This document shows, one piece after another, positions 53,009 through 63,236 of a stretch of 64,000 bases of DNA. Both the position numbers and the translations under genes were made by a program. The notes under the pieces were generated by a model that was given only the letters and a program-made list of their open reading frames with translations, did not search any database and was not told the DNA's origin. The stretch comes from JADJOY01 sp016713535 [NCBI: Deltaproteobacteria bacterium]. GTDB taxonomy: Bacteria; JADJOY01. Numbering within the stretch: position 1 is the first letter of the stretch; each line of letters begins with the position of its first letter. The stretch covers positions 1 through 64,000 of the forward strand of contig JADJOY010000008.1 in assembly GCA_016713535.1 (NCBI GenBank), given 5' to 3'.

Positions 53009-55351
53009 TCAGTTCAGGCGGATCGACACCGCGGCGAGCGGGCTGGTGGAGTGGCCGGCGCGCTCGAGGCGCTCGGCGACTCCCTCGGCGAGCGTCACCT
53101 CGAGCTCGTGCGCCCCGGGTTCCAGCTCCATCAGGTAGCCGAGCGCCGGTGACCAGCGCCGCTCGCCGGGTGGGACCGTGAGCGAGGCCTTCCGGCCCGA
53201 GCTTCGATCGAGGAGGTCGACGGTGACCGGCTCCTCGCTCGCCTCGCGGAGCTCGAGCTCGACCCAGAGCTGGCCCGAGCGACCGAACGAACGCTCGATC
53301 CGTGTCCGTCCTCGCGGCGTGGTGAGGATCGGCACGGTCTCGGTGCCCTCGAGGAGCGGCGTGAGCTCGAGTCCCGCGCCGGAGCCCGGCGGGCCGAGCG
53401 CGATGCGATGCTGGCCGCTCAGGTAGAGGCGCCACTCGAGGGGCTCGACCCCTGCCACCGCCGGGATCGCGTCGTTGGCCCCCTCGAGCCACAGGTTGCT
53501 CGGCACGAACGACATCGGGCCCGTCGGGCGCACCGCGAACGGCACCGGGCGGGTGGTGAACACGCTCCAGATGGTCGGCACGAACGGCGTGCCGGGTACC
53601 CACGGGTGCTCGCTGGTCTCGACCGTCAGACGCGCGCCGTCGCCCACGTAACGTGCGTCGATGCGCGCCACGTCGATGGTGCCGCCGTCGGTGCGGAGCC
53701 TCAGCTCGAGCCGGCTGGCCTGGCTCGCGTTGCGGAGCAGGCGCCGCCAGGGCTCGAGAGCGTCGCTCGGGCTCCGGGCGGGGCGGGCCGTGACCAGCCA
53801 CTTTCGGACCGGCAGCGCCAGGAGGTCGGCGAGGCCCGAGTGGCCGTCGACCGGGTCGAGCTCGATCTGCGAGCGGGGGCTCGCGCACGGCACGGGCCAC
53901 CCGTCCCAGACCAGCCAGTGCTCTCGATCGAGGCGGCGCAGCAGCGAGCACTCGCCGTCGGAGGGCGAGCGCCCCACGGCCCGGGAGCACCAGCACCGTC
54001 CGCCCAGCGGCAGCTCGTCGGGGGATGCCGCGGCGCGAGGCCAGTACCACGGCAGCACCCACGCGCTGGGGGCGTCGAGGATCACGACGTCGTGGGGCCG
54101 CACCAGGGTGTCGAGAGCGTGCGCGAGCGCGCGGTAGGGCGGGTCGCCCAGGCCGAGACGGGCCGTGAGCCGCGGCACGGCCACCGGCAGCATCAGCGCC
54201 GTGGCCAGCGCGGCGGTGAGCGCCACGCGTGCAGCCGGCGCGGCGATGCGCTGGCGGATCGGATAGCCCAGGCCACGGCCGGCGAGGATCGTGGCGGCGG
54301 CCGACGCCGAGAGAAGGAAGCGCGGATCGAGGCGCACCAGACCGGTCGCCGCGAGTAACGAACCCGCGAGGAACGGCATCACCAGCCCGCCGAGCCCGAG
54401 CCCGCGCGCCTGCCACTGGCTCGAGCCCGGTGCGACCCAGCCCGCCACGGCGACCGCGAGCGAGACCACCGTGAGCAGCGCCTCCACGGTGGTCGGGAAC
54501 GAGCCGAGGGCGCTGCGCGGGTCGGCGGCGAGCACGTTTGGGCCGAGCCCCCACTGTGGCCAGCTCGTCAGCCCGCCCTCGGGGCCGTTGGGCAGCGCGA
54601 GCAAGGTCGCCGCGGCGAGGCCTCCCACCAGGTAGCCGAGCGCGGTCGGGAGCAGCGCCCAGCGCGCCGAGCCGTGACGGGTCAGCGGGATCACCATCAC
54701 GAGCTGCGCCAACAGCAACGCCGTCACCCGCGGCTCGGTGGCACCGGTGAGCGTGCCCAGGAGCACCGCGAGCAGGAACGCGCGCAGCCCGCGCACCCGC
54801 CGTGCGGCGACCGACTCGGCGAGAACCAACCCGGCGAGCGACTCGGTGAGCCAAGGCGCGAGCGGATCACCGGCGTGGCCGCTGGCGCGCAGCCACGCAG
54901 GGGAGCCGGCGAGCAAGAGCGCCATCGCCGCGGCGGCGGGAGAGCCGAAGAGGCGCTTGGTCAGACGAAACGCGAGAGTCGCGCCCACGGCGAGCACCAG
55001 CGCCGCCACGAGGCGTGCACCGGTCACGCCGCCGAGCGCGTAGCCCGCGTGCGTCACGAGCGGCCAGAGCGGCGGTCCGACGCCGTCGCTGGCGAGCGCT
55101 CCCGGGAGCTCGGTGAGCGGCACGCTCGCGTAGTGCAGAGCGATCGACTCGTCGAGGTCGACCACCGGGCGGCCGATCCACACCATCGGCAGCAGCCACG
55201 CGATCCCGAGGGCCATCCACGCCAGCACCGTGGCGGCGCGGCTCGACGGCGCGGCGCGTACCGCGATCGGGATGGTCGGGCGCGCGGCGCCGAGTGGCTC
55301 GGAGGCGGGGGCCGGCGAGTCGGACGGGGCGCGCGCGTCCGGTGCGGGCAT
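53009..55351 (-). CDS. Membrane glycosyltransferase-like protein (GT39/GT83 type) with beta-rich C-terminal half
   Basis: 780 residues from ATG 55351. After the first membrane segment comes PVVDLDESIALHYASVPLTE, the acidic periplasmic loop of the family. About eleven hydrophobic segments run to residue ~385. The remaining ~395 residues are soluble: a Rossmann-like part (HDVVILDAPSAWVLPWYWPR) and a beta-sandwich region (TPFVPTIWSVFTTRPVPFAV, then RSFGRSGQLWVELELREAS). The layout echoes the first membrane transferase of the window. Target unknown. It follows the TPR gene by 26 bp. Confidence 0.8.
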   Translation of the reverse strand: MPAPDARAPSDSPAPASEPLGAARPTIPIAVRAAPSSRAATVLAWMALGIAWLLPMVWIGRPVVDLDESIALHYASVPLTELPGALASDGVGPPLWPLVTHAGYALGGVTGARLVAALVLAVGATLAFRLTKRLFGSPAAAAMALLLAGSPAWLRASGHAGDPLAPWLTESLAGLVLAESVAARRVRGLRAFLLAVLLGTLTGATEPRVTALLLAQLVMVIPLTRHGSARWALLPTALGYLVGGLAAATLLALPNGPEGGLTSWPQWGLGPNVLAADPRSALGSFPTTVEALLTVVSLAVAVAGWVAPGSSQWQARGLGLGGLVMPFLAGSLLAATGLVRLDPRFLLSASAAATILAGRGLGYPIRQRIAAPAARVALTAALATALMLPVAVPRLTARLGLGDPPYRALAHALDTLVRPHDVVILDAPSAWVLPWYWPRAAASPDELPLGGRCWCSRAVGRSPSDGECSLLRRLDREHWLVWDGWPVPCASPRSQIELDPVDGHSGLADLLALPVRKWLVTARPARSPSDALEPWRRLLRNASQASRLELRLRTDGGTIDVARIDARYVGDGARLTVETSEHPWVPGTPFVPTIWSVFTTRPVPFAVRPTGPMSFVPSNLWLEGANDAIPAVAGVEPLEWRLYLSGQHRIALGPPGSGAGLELTPLLEGTETVPILTTPRGRTRIERSFGRSGQLWVELELREASEEPVTVDLLDRSSGRKASLTVPPGERRWSPALGYLMELEPGAHELEVTLAEGVAERLERAGHSTSPLAAVSIRLN

Positions 55352-55377
55352 GGCGGAAGTGGGCGAGGTCGGGAGGG

Positions 55378-55809
55378 TCAGCGTCGTCGCAAGCGCACGT
55401 GAGCGGCGCGGCTCTCGAGCTTCTTCACCTCGGACATCCGCTCGGGGTGGGCGCGGCTCACGGCGGCGGCGAGGAGGTCGAGGGTGAGCCCGAGCGAGGC
55501 GTGATGGGGGCCGAGGGTGCGCTCCTGGATCGACACCAGCCGGCGCAGCACGGGCTCGGCGGCGGCGTAGTTGCCCTGGCGGCGCAGCGCGTAGGCGAGC
55601 TCGGCGAGGGCGCGGGCGTTGGCTTCGGAGTCCTCGCCGGACGACCGCACGGCGCGCGCCGAGAGCTCGGTGGTGACGGCCTCGAGCTCGCGGAACGACC
55701 CTCGGGCGCTCGCCTCGCGCGCCTCGTGCCACAGCCGGTCCGTGGCGTCGTCGCCGTGGGTGGGCGCGCGGTCGCCGGGCGAGGGGCGAGTGTCGTGGGT
55801 CGGGTCCAT
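55378..55809 (-). CDS. Small TPR protein
   Basis: 143 residues from ATG 55809; an ATG at 55821 is also in frame. One kinesin-light-chain-like TPR pair is clear: ANARALAELAYALRRQGNYAA and AEPVLRRLVSIQERTLGPHH, then ASLGLTLDLLAAAV. The N-terminus is polar and there is no signal peptide, so it is cytoplasmic. TPRs mediate protein contacts; the partner is unknown, possibly the membrane transferase encoded 26 bp downstream on the same strand. Confidence 0.78.
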   Translation of the reverse strand: MDPTHDTRPSPGDRAPTHGDDATDRLWHEAREASARGSFRELEAVTTELSARAVRSSGEDSEANARALAELAYALRRQGNYAAAEPVLRRLVSIQERTLGPHHASLGLTLDLLAAAVSRAHPERMSEVKKLESRAAHVRLRRR

Positions 55810-55860
55810 GATCCAGGTCACGCGGCGGGTCCCGGGTATCTCATCCGGGCGCGGCGGCGG

Positions 55861-56589
55861 TCAACGCCCCCGTCGCGACGAACGCCGATCGCCAGGAAGC
55901 TGGGCGCGGGCACGGAGCGCTTCCGCGACGCTCGCCCCGATCAGGCGCGCGCTCAGGAAATGGAGGTGCGCCCCGGGGTCACGTCGAGCGCGACCGGCCG
56001 CTCCGTGATGCGCAGGCCGAGGGCGCGCGCCCTGAGCAGCAGCTCGGCGTCGGCGAACCCGTGGCGCGCGACCAGTGGGCCGTCGGCGAGCAGCGCGGTC
56101 GGGAAGAGCTTGAACGAGCAGTTCACGTCGCGCGGCTCGAGCGCGAAGAGCGCGCGCATCAGCAGGCACCACGCGCTCGTGCCGAGCCGTCGGCCCGCCG
56201 CACGGGCGGCCGGCGGGCGGGCCCACGACGACGTCCGCCTCGGCGAGCGCCGTGACGAACGGGCCGACCTGCGCGAGCGGGTAGGTGTGGTCGCCGTCGG
56301 TGTAGAGGACGTGGTCGTGGCGCGCCGCGAGGATGCCGGTCGAGAGCGCGCCGCCGAGGCCGCGGTTGCGCGGGTGGTGGAGCGCCCGCACACACGGGAC
56401 GCGCGCCGCGAGCTCACGCGCGCGAGCCCCGGACGCGTCGGGCGAGGCGTCGTCGACGAGCACGAGCTCGAACGGCACGCCGAGCGCCGGCAGGTTCGCG
56501 AGCGCGTCCGCGACCAGCGCCTCGACGGTGGCTTCGTCGCGGTAGAGCGGCACCACCACCGAGAGCCCGGTGAAGGGACGGGAGGGCAT
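55861..56589 (-). CDS. GT2 glycosyltransferase, two compensating frameshifts
   Basis: It starts MPSRPFTGLSVVVPLYRDEA. The GT-A core has VLVDDASPDASG and VLYTDGDHTYPL. After EADVVVG near 56222 the frame changes (an extra C in CCC) and continues AGRRLGTSAWCLLMRALFAL and EPRDVNCSFKLF. It changes back near 55965 (one missing base: TSIS then LSARLIGASVAEALRAR) and ends at 55861. The net length is unchanged, 242 residues. NCSFKLF is typical of the polyprenol-phosphate-sugar synthase branch. There is no C-terminal membrane segment. Divergent from the gene at 56736. Confidence 0.82.
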   Translation of the reverse strand: MPSRPFTGLSVVVPLYRDEATVEALVADALANLPALGVPFELVLVDDASPDASGARARELAARVPCVRALHHPRNRGLGGALSTGILAARHDHVLYTDGDHTYPLAQVGPFVTALAEADVVVGPPAGRPCGGPTARHERVVPADARALRARAARRELLVQALPDRAARRRPTGRAPRVRRRRAAAQGARPRPAHHGAAGRARRDPGAHLHFLSARLIGASVAEALRARAQLPGDRRSSRRGR

Positions 56590-56735
56590 CGAGGTCCGGA
56601 CGCGGTCGACGGGCGGCGCGAGCGGGGCGGGAGGCGGGCGCCGAGAATACCACTCGCCCCGCGCCTCCGCGCGCGGTAGAACCGCCGCGCTCGTGCGCCC
56701 CGGGGCCGGCAGGCGACGCGCGGGCGCGGCCCGCC

Positions 56736-58657
56736 ATGCCCACGACCCTCGAACCCACCGCCCCGCCGCGCGCGGCGCCGCGCTGGGCGGTCGCGCTCGC
56801 GTTCGTGAGCCACGTGGTGATCACCTTCGCGGTGTTCCCGCCCCGCGAGGTGTGGCGGGACGCGCCCTTCCTCGCCGACGACTACTCCGCGCGCTTCCGC
56901 TACGCGCTCACCCGCGGCCAGCTCCTCGAGCGCGGTCAGCTCGAGGGCTACGACCCGGCCTTCCTCGCGGGCTTCCCGGAGTGTGGGCACCTGCTCGCCG
57001 GCGGCCACGCGTGGACGGTCGGGATCGCGGCGCTGGGGCCGGTGCTGGGGGAGGCGCGCGCGTTCAACCTCGTGACCGTGCTGCTGGTGCTGTCGACGCT
57101 GCCGCTCGTCGCCGTGAGCGGATGGGCGCTCGAGCTCGGCGCCGCCGCGAGCTGGGTGCCGTTGATCGCGTTGCCGGTGGTGTGGACGGGCGTGCCGTTC
57201 GCGTTCCCGATGACCGGCAGCCCGATCTGGCTCGCCGGCTCGGCCCTCGCGCTCGCCACGGCCGCGCTCTACCGGCGCTTCCTCGCCGGCGGACGCGCTC
57301 GCGATGGCGTGCTCGCCGCGCTCGGCGCCGCCGCGGTCGGCACCGTCCACGAGCTCGCGGCGGCGCTGGTGATCGTGCACGCGCTGCCGGTGCTGGTGGT
57401 GACGCGACTGCGGCCGCCGGCACGCGTGCTGGGAGGCACCCTCGCGATCGTCGCGTTCGCGGTGCTCGCGAACCTCCACTGGCTGATCCCGTTCGTGGCG
57501 CGCCACGACGTGGCCCTCGGCTACGGCGGCGGCACGGACGGCGTGCTCGACTGGCGCTTCACCGCGTTCGCGCTCGTCTATCCCCACGGCCTCCCGGTGC
57601 TGGTCGCGCTCTACGGCTTCGCGGTGGTGGGGTGCGCGCGCTGCTGCGCCCGGAGGAACGCCGCCCCGGGGTCGCCTGGTTCGTGGCGGCGTTCACGGTC
57701 GTGCCGATCGGGTTCGCGTTCGCCTGCTATGCGTTTCGCGCCACCACCTGGACCGAGCCCTATCGCTTCGTGGTGCCGGCGACCCTCGGGCTGGTGCTGC
57801 CGGCGGCGCTCGGGCTCGGTTCGGGCCGCGGCCGCTGGATGGCCGCGCTGCGGCGGAGCTGGCCGTGGGCCGGCCCCGCGCTCGCGTTCGGCCTCTGCCT
57901 GTGGAGCCCGATCAGTCCGCCGCTGCCGCTGCGCACGGGGCTCGGCGGCGAGGCGCGCGGGCTGGTCTCGCTGCTGCGCACGCGGGTGGATCCGGCGCAC
58001 CGGCTGTTGCTCGAGGACTCGGCGTGGGAGGACCCCGAGCGCGACTGGATGGAGAACCTGAGTGCCCCCGGCCACCACTACTTCGAGAGTCACCTGCCGA
58101 CGCTCCTGCCCGAGCTCACCGGTCTCGAGCTGGTGACGGGCGCCTACGTCGGTCCACCCTTCATCCGCCACCAGACCGTGCGTTTCGAGAGCCGCCGCCT
58201 CGACGGCCGCGCGATCGGCGCGTGGAGCTCGGACGAGCTGCGAGCACTCTTCGACCGTTACGCGATCGGCGAGGTGCTGGTGTGGAGCGACGACGCGCGC
58301 GCGGCGCTCGCGAGCCGGCCCGAGGTCGTCGAGCCGCACGGCGGGCTGGGTGGCTTCACCCTCTTCCGGGTGCGGGCGCCGAGCTCGCGCTTCCTCCTCG
58401 GTCGCGGACGCATCGAGACCTCGCTCGATCGGATCGAGCTCAGCGAGCTCGTGCCCGAGGAGGGCCGTGTGGCGATCCGCTACCACTACGACCCGAGGCT
58501 CCGGGCGGTTCCGGAGGTGGCGATCGAGCGCGTCGTGGTCGATGGCGATCCCATCGGCTTCATCGCGCTGCGCGATCCGCCGCCGCGGGTGCGACTCGGC
58601 TTCCGCCCGGAGGCGGAGCCGATCGAGCCGGGCGCATGGACGCGGACCGGGCGTTGA
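56736..58657 (+). CDS. Multi-pass membrane protein, GT-C-like, one frameshift
   Basis: It starts MPTTLEPTAPPRAAPR. The first loop after the first membrane segment is PFLADDYSARFRYALTRGQL, similar in place to GT-C catalytic loops. About ten hydrophobic segments follow. At the GGGG near 57630 a base is missing: VVGCARCC should read VVGVRALLRPEERRPGVAWF. The protein then continues in another frame to 58657. The C-terminal ~250 residues are soluble (LLLEDSAWEDPERDW, then HHYFESHLPTLLPELTG). Corrected length is ~640 residues. Resembles 6-pyruvoyl-tetrahydropterin-synthase-related (PTPS-related) and similar large membrane proteins of glycan loci; no firm family. Confidence 0.75.
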
Positions 58658-58682
58658 GGATGCAGTCCGGCGCGTCGAGCTC

Positions 58683-60104
58683 TCAGCCGCCCGCTCGCGG
58701 CAGCCACACGTCGGCCCGATCGACGGGCGCGTAGTTGCGCTCGATCACGGCGCGGACCTCTGCGGGGATGAGCGCGAAGTTGGGGTGCGCGACCACGGCG
58801 CCGAAGCGTCGCTCGGCGAGCGCCGCGACGACCCGCGCCTCTTCCTCGGCGAACACCTCGGGCCGGTAGATCCACGGCCGGTACTGCTGGAAGCGCCCGG
58901 CCAGCGGCCGGAACGCCTCGCTACCGAAGCGCCCGTCGAGGACCGGGCGATCCTCGGCGACGTGGTCGAGCACGTAGCGCCAGCGCGCGACCTGCTCGTC
59001 GCGTCCGCCGCGGTCCTCCGGCGCGCTCACCGCTGGCACGATCACCGTGACCAGGCACACGAGGAGCGTGGTCGCCGTCGAGCGGCCGCGCAGCACCCGG
59101 GTCGCGGCCGCCGCGAGCAGCGCCGCGGGGAGCAACAGCATCTGCGTCACCAGCACCGCGGAGAACGTCATCTGCCCGAGGTAGGCGAGTGCGGCGAGCC
59201 ACACCGCGTCCCAGCCCGGCTCGCGCGCACCGGCGGCGCGCGGACGGTCGCGGAGCAGCGCCCAGGCGCCGATGAGCCAGGGCGCGGGAGCCAGCGCCAC
59301 GATGCGTCCGAGCAGGAAGCGCTTGTAGTCGAGGAGGCCGACCGGATCGAGCCAGCGGTAGCCGGTGGTCAGGAACACCTCGACGTCCGCGCGCCCGACG
59401 ATCCCGGCCGCCGCGAGCGCCCCGATCGCCACCGCGAGGGGTGCCAGCGCCGCGCTCGCGAAGATCGCGAGCCAGCGATGCCGCTCGCTCGCGCCGAGGG
59501 CGCGGTCGCGAGCGTGGTGACGATCCGCCGCCCACAGCGTCGCGAGGAACAGGAACATCGCCTTGGGGTTCATGAGCAAGCTCGCGCCGAAGCAGAGCCC
59601 CGCGTGCGCGAGGTCGCGTACCTCGCTGCCGCGCTCGCGAGCGTGACGGTCGAAGAGCCTGAGCCCGGCGAGGGCGAGCGGCAGCGCCAGCGCGTCGGGC
59701 CGCGCCTCGCTCAGGCTCACGGCGAGCGTCGGCGATGCCAGCACGCCCACGATCGTCACGATCCCGCCGAGCCGCCAGCCCGACACGCGCGATCCGAGCG
59801 CGTGGAGCTCGGCGAGGGTCCAGGCCACCATCGGCACGAGCGCGATCCGCACCGCGCCGGGAAGCTCCGGGCTCGGTCCCTTCCAGCGGTAGAGCGGCTC
59901 GAGGAGGAACGCGAACGTGGGCAGGTGCGACGTCACGTAGTCGCGTCCGAACACCACGCCGTGGTGGAAGAGCCACAGCACCTGCACGTTCTCGAGCTCG
60001 TCCTCGTTGAACGAGCCGGTGACGAGCCAGGCGAGCACGCGCCACGCCAGCACCGCGGCGAGCGCCGCGAGCAGCCAGCGGTCGCGACGCTCGTCAGCGC
60101 GCAT
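58683..60104 (-). CDS. GT39-like membrane glycosyltransferase
   Basis: 473 residues from ATG 60104. The first periplasmic loop carries TGSFNEDELENVQVLWLFHHG, with the acidic pair expected of the ArnT/PMT superfamily, then SHLPTFAFLLEPLYRW. About ten hydrophobic segments and a short soluble end (ADVWLPRAGG) follow. It overlaps the upstream membrane/propeller gene by 11 bp, so the two are probably co-translated. The acceptor is unknown. Convergent with the gene ending at 58657, with 25 bp between. Confidence 0.86.
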   Translation of the reverse strand: MRADERRDRWLLAALAAVLAWRVLAWLVTGSFNEDELENVQVLWLFHHGVVFGRDYVTSHLPTFAFLLEPLYRWKGPSPELPGAVRIALVPMVAWTLAELHALGSRVSGWRLGGIVTIVGVLASPTLAVSLSEARPDALALPLALAGLRLFDRHARERGSEVRDLAHAGLCFGASLLMNPKAMFLFLATLWAADRHHARDRALGASERHRWLAIFASAALAPLAVAIGALAAAGIVGRADVEVFLTTGYRWLDPVGLLDYKRFLLGRIVALAPAPWLIGAWALLRDRPRAAGAREPGWDAVWLAALAYLGQMTFSAVLVTQMLLLPAALLAAAATRVLRGRSTATTLLVCLVTVIVPAVSAPEDRGGRDEQVARWRYVLDHVAEDRPVLDGRFGSEAFRPLAGRFQQYRPWIYRPEVFAEEEARVVAALAERRFGAVVAHPNFALIPAEVRAVIERNYAPVDRADVWLPRAGG

Positions 60105-61923
60105 CGACGGCCGGGGGAGGGGAGTCGCCGTCTCCCAGGTAGCGCGCGAGGTCGACCTCGAAGATGCCGTCGCGGCTGCCCACGTAGAGGCGATCGCCGG
60201 TCGCGTCGAGGGCCATGCTCAGGCTCTTGTTGCCGATGCGGTCGCGCTTCAGCACGGCACCGTCCGCGTAGCGGATCGCCCACAGCTCGCCGGGCAGGAA
60301 GGCGCTCGCGAGGATCACGTCGCGGCGACCATCGTAGACCAGCGCGCGACAGTTGAGCGGACCGCGCAGGATGCGCCGCACGGCGAGGGTCCGCTCGTCG
60401 AGCTCGGCCAGGCGATCGGTGAAGAACCCGGCCGACAGCACGGCGCCGTGCGCCGGGATCCGTAGCAGCCCGAGCCCGCCGTCGGGCAGCGGTGCGCTCG
60501 CCGCGACGGCGAAGCTCTCGAGGTCGATGCGCGCCAGCGTGTAGCCTCCGCGCTCGTCGGTCGCGCCGATCTCCACGAACATCACGCCGTCGTCGACGTC
60601 GCCGACCGCTTCCCACGCTCCGCTCCGGAACCGGGTCAGTCCGAGCGCGCGGAAGTCGAGGGTGCGACCCACCGCGCCGCTTCCGCGGTCGATCTCCGCG
60701 AGCCCGGGCTCCTCGGTGAACACCACCGCGAGGCGCTCGCGCCCGACCAGGAAGCTCATCGGCACGTACCGTCGCGGCCCGGTGAGCGGCAAGCGCCGGG
60801 TGATCGCGAACGGCTCGGTGGCGAGGGTGAGGAGCTCGCCGTGCACCCACTCGAGGGCGAAGAGCTCGGCTGTCCCCGTGGCGGGGGCGAGGTGACGGAC
60901 CAGATCGTCGGGCGTGGGGATGAGGGTGGCGACGCCGTCGCCCAGGCCGATCCGCACCAGCCCCGAGGTGGGACCGAAGGAGGTGTAGAGGAAGCCGCGC
61001 GCCGGATCGACGCGGAAGTCGCGCAGGAACGCGAGCGGGAAGGCGGCTTCGTGACCCTCGGCCGGATAGACCCGACGCACACCGGGCGCGACACCGAAAG
61101 CGTCGGCGTGTCCGACGGGAACGAGCCCGGCGTAGCTCGCGAGGAGGAGCGCGGTCAGCGATGCGACCATCCCCGATCGGGTCAGCCAGCGCGGCCGTCC
61201 GGTGAGCCCCGCGGCGGCGACGGCGAGCCACGGCAGCCCGAAGACGGCGCCGTAGAGCACGATGCGGTCGTCGGCGCCCATCTCGCCGATGAGCCGGATC
61301 GACGCCACGATCGCGCCGCCCGCGACGAGCGCGGCCGCGAGCCGGCCGGCGCGCGACCCCGCGGCGTGTGCGAGCGCGAGCACCAGCGCCACGGGAAGAA
61401 TCGCCCACGGTCCCGCGACTCGCGCCACGAGTGCCAGGTTGGCCGGCAGCTTCGCCCACTCCTGGGCGATCCACGCGTGGCTGCCGAAGTTGGTGTGCGT
61501 GCTCTGGCTGAGGGCGCCGAGGCCGTGAACCGGCAACGCGAGTAGCATCAGCTCGGCCGCGAGCCACGCGAGGCGCGCGGCGGAGCCTCGCCGGCGACGG
61601 CCGGCGCACCAGGCCAGGACAGCGATGAGCGCGGTGTCGAGGGCGAGCCCGACGGCCAGCGTCAGCGGCGCGCCGACGCCCTCGCGCAAGAGCAACACCC
61701 GGCGCTGCGCGTCGTAGGCCGCCACCACGAAGCCGAGCGCGTCGAGCGCACGGGCGGCGGTGAGGCGAAGCGCGGCGGAACCGTCGGCGCGCGCACCGGG
61801 AGCGGCGGGTTCCGCCAGCGGCGAGGGGTCGGGCACGGGATCCGGGTCGGGCGGCGGATTCGCGGTCGGGAGGGCGACAACTCTAACCAACGGGCCGCTG
61901 AAAAACCTTGCGCGGCGCTCCAC
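60094..61923 (-). CDS. Membrane protein fused to a C-terminal beta-propeller-like domain
   Basis: 609 residues from ATG 61923, although the Pro-rich first ~45 residues may be partly untranslated. Six or seven hydrophobic segments occupy residues ~55-285. The rest is an extracytoplasmic repeat region of propeller type: RRVYPAEGHEAAFPLAFLRD, GLVRIGLGDGVATLIPTPDD, GYTLARIDLESFAVAAS, and DATGDRLYVGSRDGIFEVDL. It precedes and overlaps the GT39-like gene. A substrate-presenting or sensing role is possible; no family recognised for the fusion. Confidence 0.75.
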   Translation of the reverse strand: MERRARFFSGPLVRVVALPTANPPPDPDPVPDPSPLAEPAAPGARADGSAALRLTAARALDALGFVVAAYDAQRRVLLLREGVGAPLTLAVGLALDTALIAVLAWCAGRRRRGSAARLAWLAAELMLLALPVHGLGALSQSTHTNFGSHAWIAQEWAKLPANLALVARVAGPWAILPVALVLALAHAAGSRAGRLAAALVAGGAIVASIRLIGEMGADDRIVLYGAVFGLPWLAVAAAGLTGRPRWLTRSGMVASLTALLLASYAGLVPVGHADAFGVAPGVRRVYPAEGHEAAFPLAFLRDFRVDPARGFLYTSFGPTSGLVRIGLGDGVATLIPTPDDLVRHLAPATGTAELFALEWVHGELLTLATEPFAITRRLPLTGPRRYVPMSFLVGRERLAVVFTEEPGLAEIDRGSGAVGRTLDFRALGLTRFRSGAWEAVGDVDDGVMFVEIGATDERGGYTLARIDLESFAVAASAPLPDGGLGLLRIPAHGAVLSAGFFTDRLAELDERTLAVRRILRGPLNCRALVYDGRRDVILASAFLPGELWAIRYADGAVLKRDRIGNKSLSMALDATGDRLYVGSRDGIFEVDLARYLGDGDSPPPAVDAR

Positions 61924-62299
61924 CGTTGCCCACCCAACGCCGCGCGGGGCCCGCCGTGCGCCGCGGCGCAGGGGCGTTCGCGGCGGGCGATTCGCCCGCG
62001 GGGTGAAGGGCCGAAGATGCCGTCGTGACCGTCAAGTTTTCGTGGGTCGTGCCGCGAAACGACCCTCGGCAAGGGGGTGGCACCTGACGCACCCGGTGAA
62101 GATTCCCGGTTTTCTGCGACGTTCGGCCGTCATTCGATCGCGGTCGGTGATTGGCCCGATTCTTGATTAAGCACCCGTCGAACGCCGCGAGTCCTGGCTC
62201 CCCAGGCGAGCGGGCGCCGCGATCTCGGGGACGGAACGCCGCCGTCGCCGATCGCCGGGCACGGCACGATCTCGCGGCGCGCAGAGAAGGATGGAATCC
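61924..62299. other. Divergent intergenic region before the pilin gene
   Basis: About 375 bp. AAGGA at 62287-62291 is the pilin ribosome site. The AT-richer stretch around 62100-62170 probably contains the pilin promoter, but I find no convincing -35/-10 or -24/-12 pair. No coding sequence is evident. Confidence 0.4.
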
Positions 62300-62779
62300 A
62301 TGAAGACTCGCAGCACTCGACCGTCGCTCGGCCACCACGGTTTCACGCTCCTCGAGCTCATGGTCGTGGTCGCGATCGTCGGCATCCTCGCCGCGATCGC
62401 GCTGCCGCAGCTCCTCGGCGCCCAGGAGAAGGCGAAGAAGGCGTCGTGCGACGACGGCTACACGCTGCTCAACGGGATGATCGTGAACAAGATGGAGAGC
62501 CACCAGGCCGCCGGTGACAACGACTCGGCGCAGCACGCCATCAACGACACCATGGCGGAGATCCAGGGGCGCCAGCCCAAGAACCCGCGCAACCTGGGCG
62601 ACGCCGCATACGAGCCGCTCTCGATCTCGACCTCGGCGAGCTTCGTGCCGACCTCCAGCACGACCTGCAAGGTCTACCTCTACGACGGCACGACGGACGT
62701 GAACGGCGTGCGGCTCTCGTCCGTCGTGGTGACTCAGTTCGAGGGCGCGGTGCGCTCGTACCGGCTGACGCTGAACTGA
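62300..62779 (+). CDS. Type IV pilin or pseudopilin
   Basis: 159 residues from ATG 62300; the ATG at 62291 sits on top of the ribosome site and is rejected. The prepilin leader is short and basic and ends HHG before FTLLELMVVVAIVGILAAIA, with Glu at mature position 5. PilD-type peptidase cleaves there and methylates Phe1. The globular domain has two cysteines (KASCDDGY and STTCKVYLY) that could form a disulfide. Single gene; no other pilus genes are in view, so whether it is a major pilin (PilA) or a pseudopilin is open. Confidence 0.9.
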   Translation: MKTRSTRPSLGHHGFTLLELMVVVAIVGILAAIALPQLLGAQEKAKKASCDDGYTLLNGMIVNKMESHQAAGDNDSAQHAINDTMAEIQGRQPKNPRNLGDAAYEPLSISTSASFVPTSSTTCKVYLYDGTTDVNGVRLSSVVVTQFEGAVRSYRLTLN

Positions 62780-63236
62780 GCCCGTCGCCGGTGCCAGGCT
62801 CCCGGCCGGGTCGTCGGATCGGGGTGCGGAGGGGTGACCGCGGAACGGTCGCCCCTTCTTCCATTCCGGTCGGCCGGCGGATGGGCGGTCGTCGCGACGC
62901 CACGAGTGCCGCGCGCGCCGGGTGGGCCCGGCCGGGATCGGTGGCGACGGTGCAGGGGCCGACGGCCCCGTGCCCTCCGGGCGGGCGCGGGGCTGGAACG
63001 CGCTCGATCGCACGGCCACTCGGCCGGCTCGGGCCACGAGTGGACTCGGCCCCTGGCGCGTTGCCGCGCGACGACGCGAGCGAAGCGAGTGCCTCGAGGT
63101 GGGGCCACGCGCGGCACGTGGCGGGTGCCACGAATGGAGCCGGCCGATCGGCCGCGCCGGCGGCGCGCAGCGCGTCGCCGCGCTGGATTCAGGATGGGCT
63201 TCGTACAGCGATCGGCCGGTGAGGCGACGCGACACC

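Noticed and set aside
61924-62290. A sigma54 promoter for the pilin gene
   Set aside because: TGGCAC near 62080 has no GC dinucleotide at the required spacing, and TTGGCC near 62153 lacks the -12 element.
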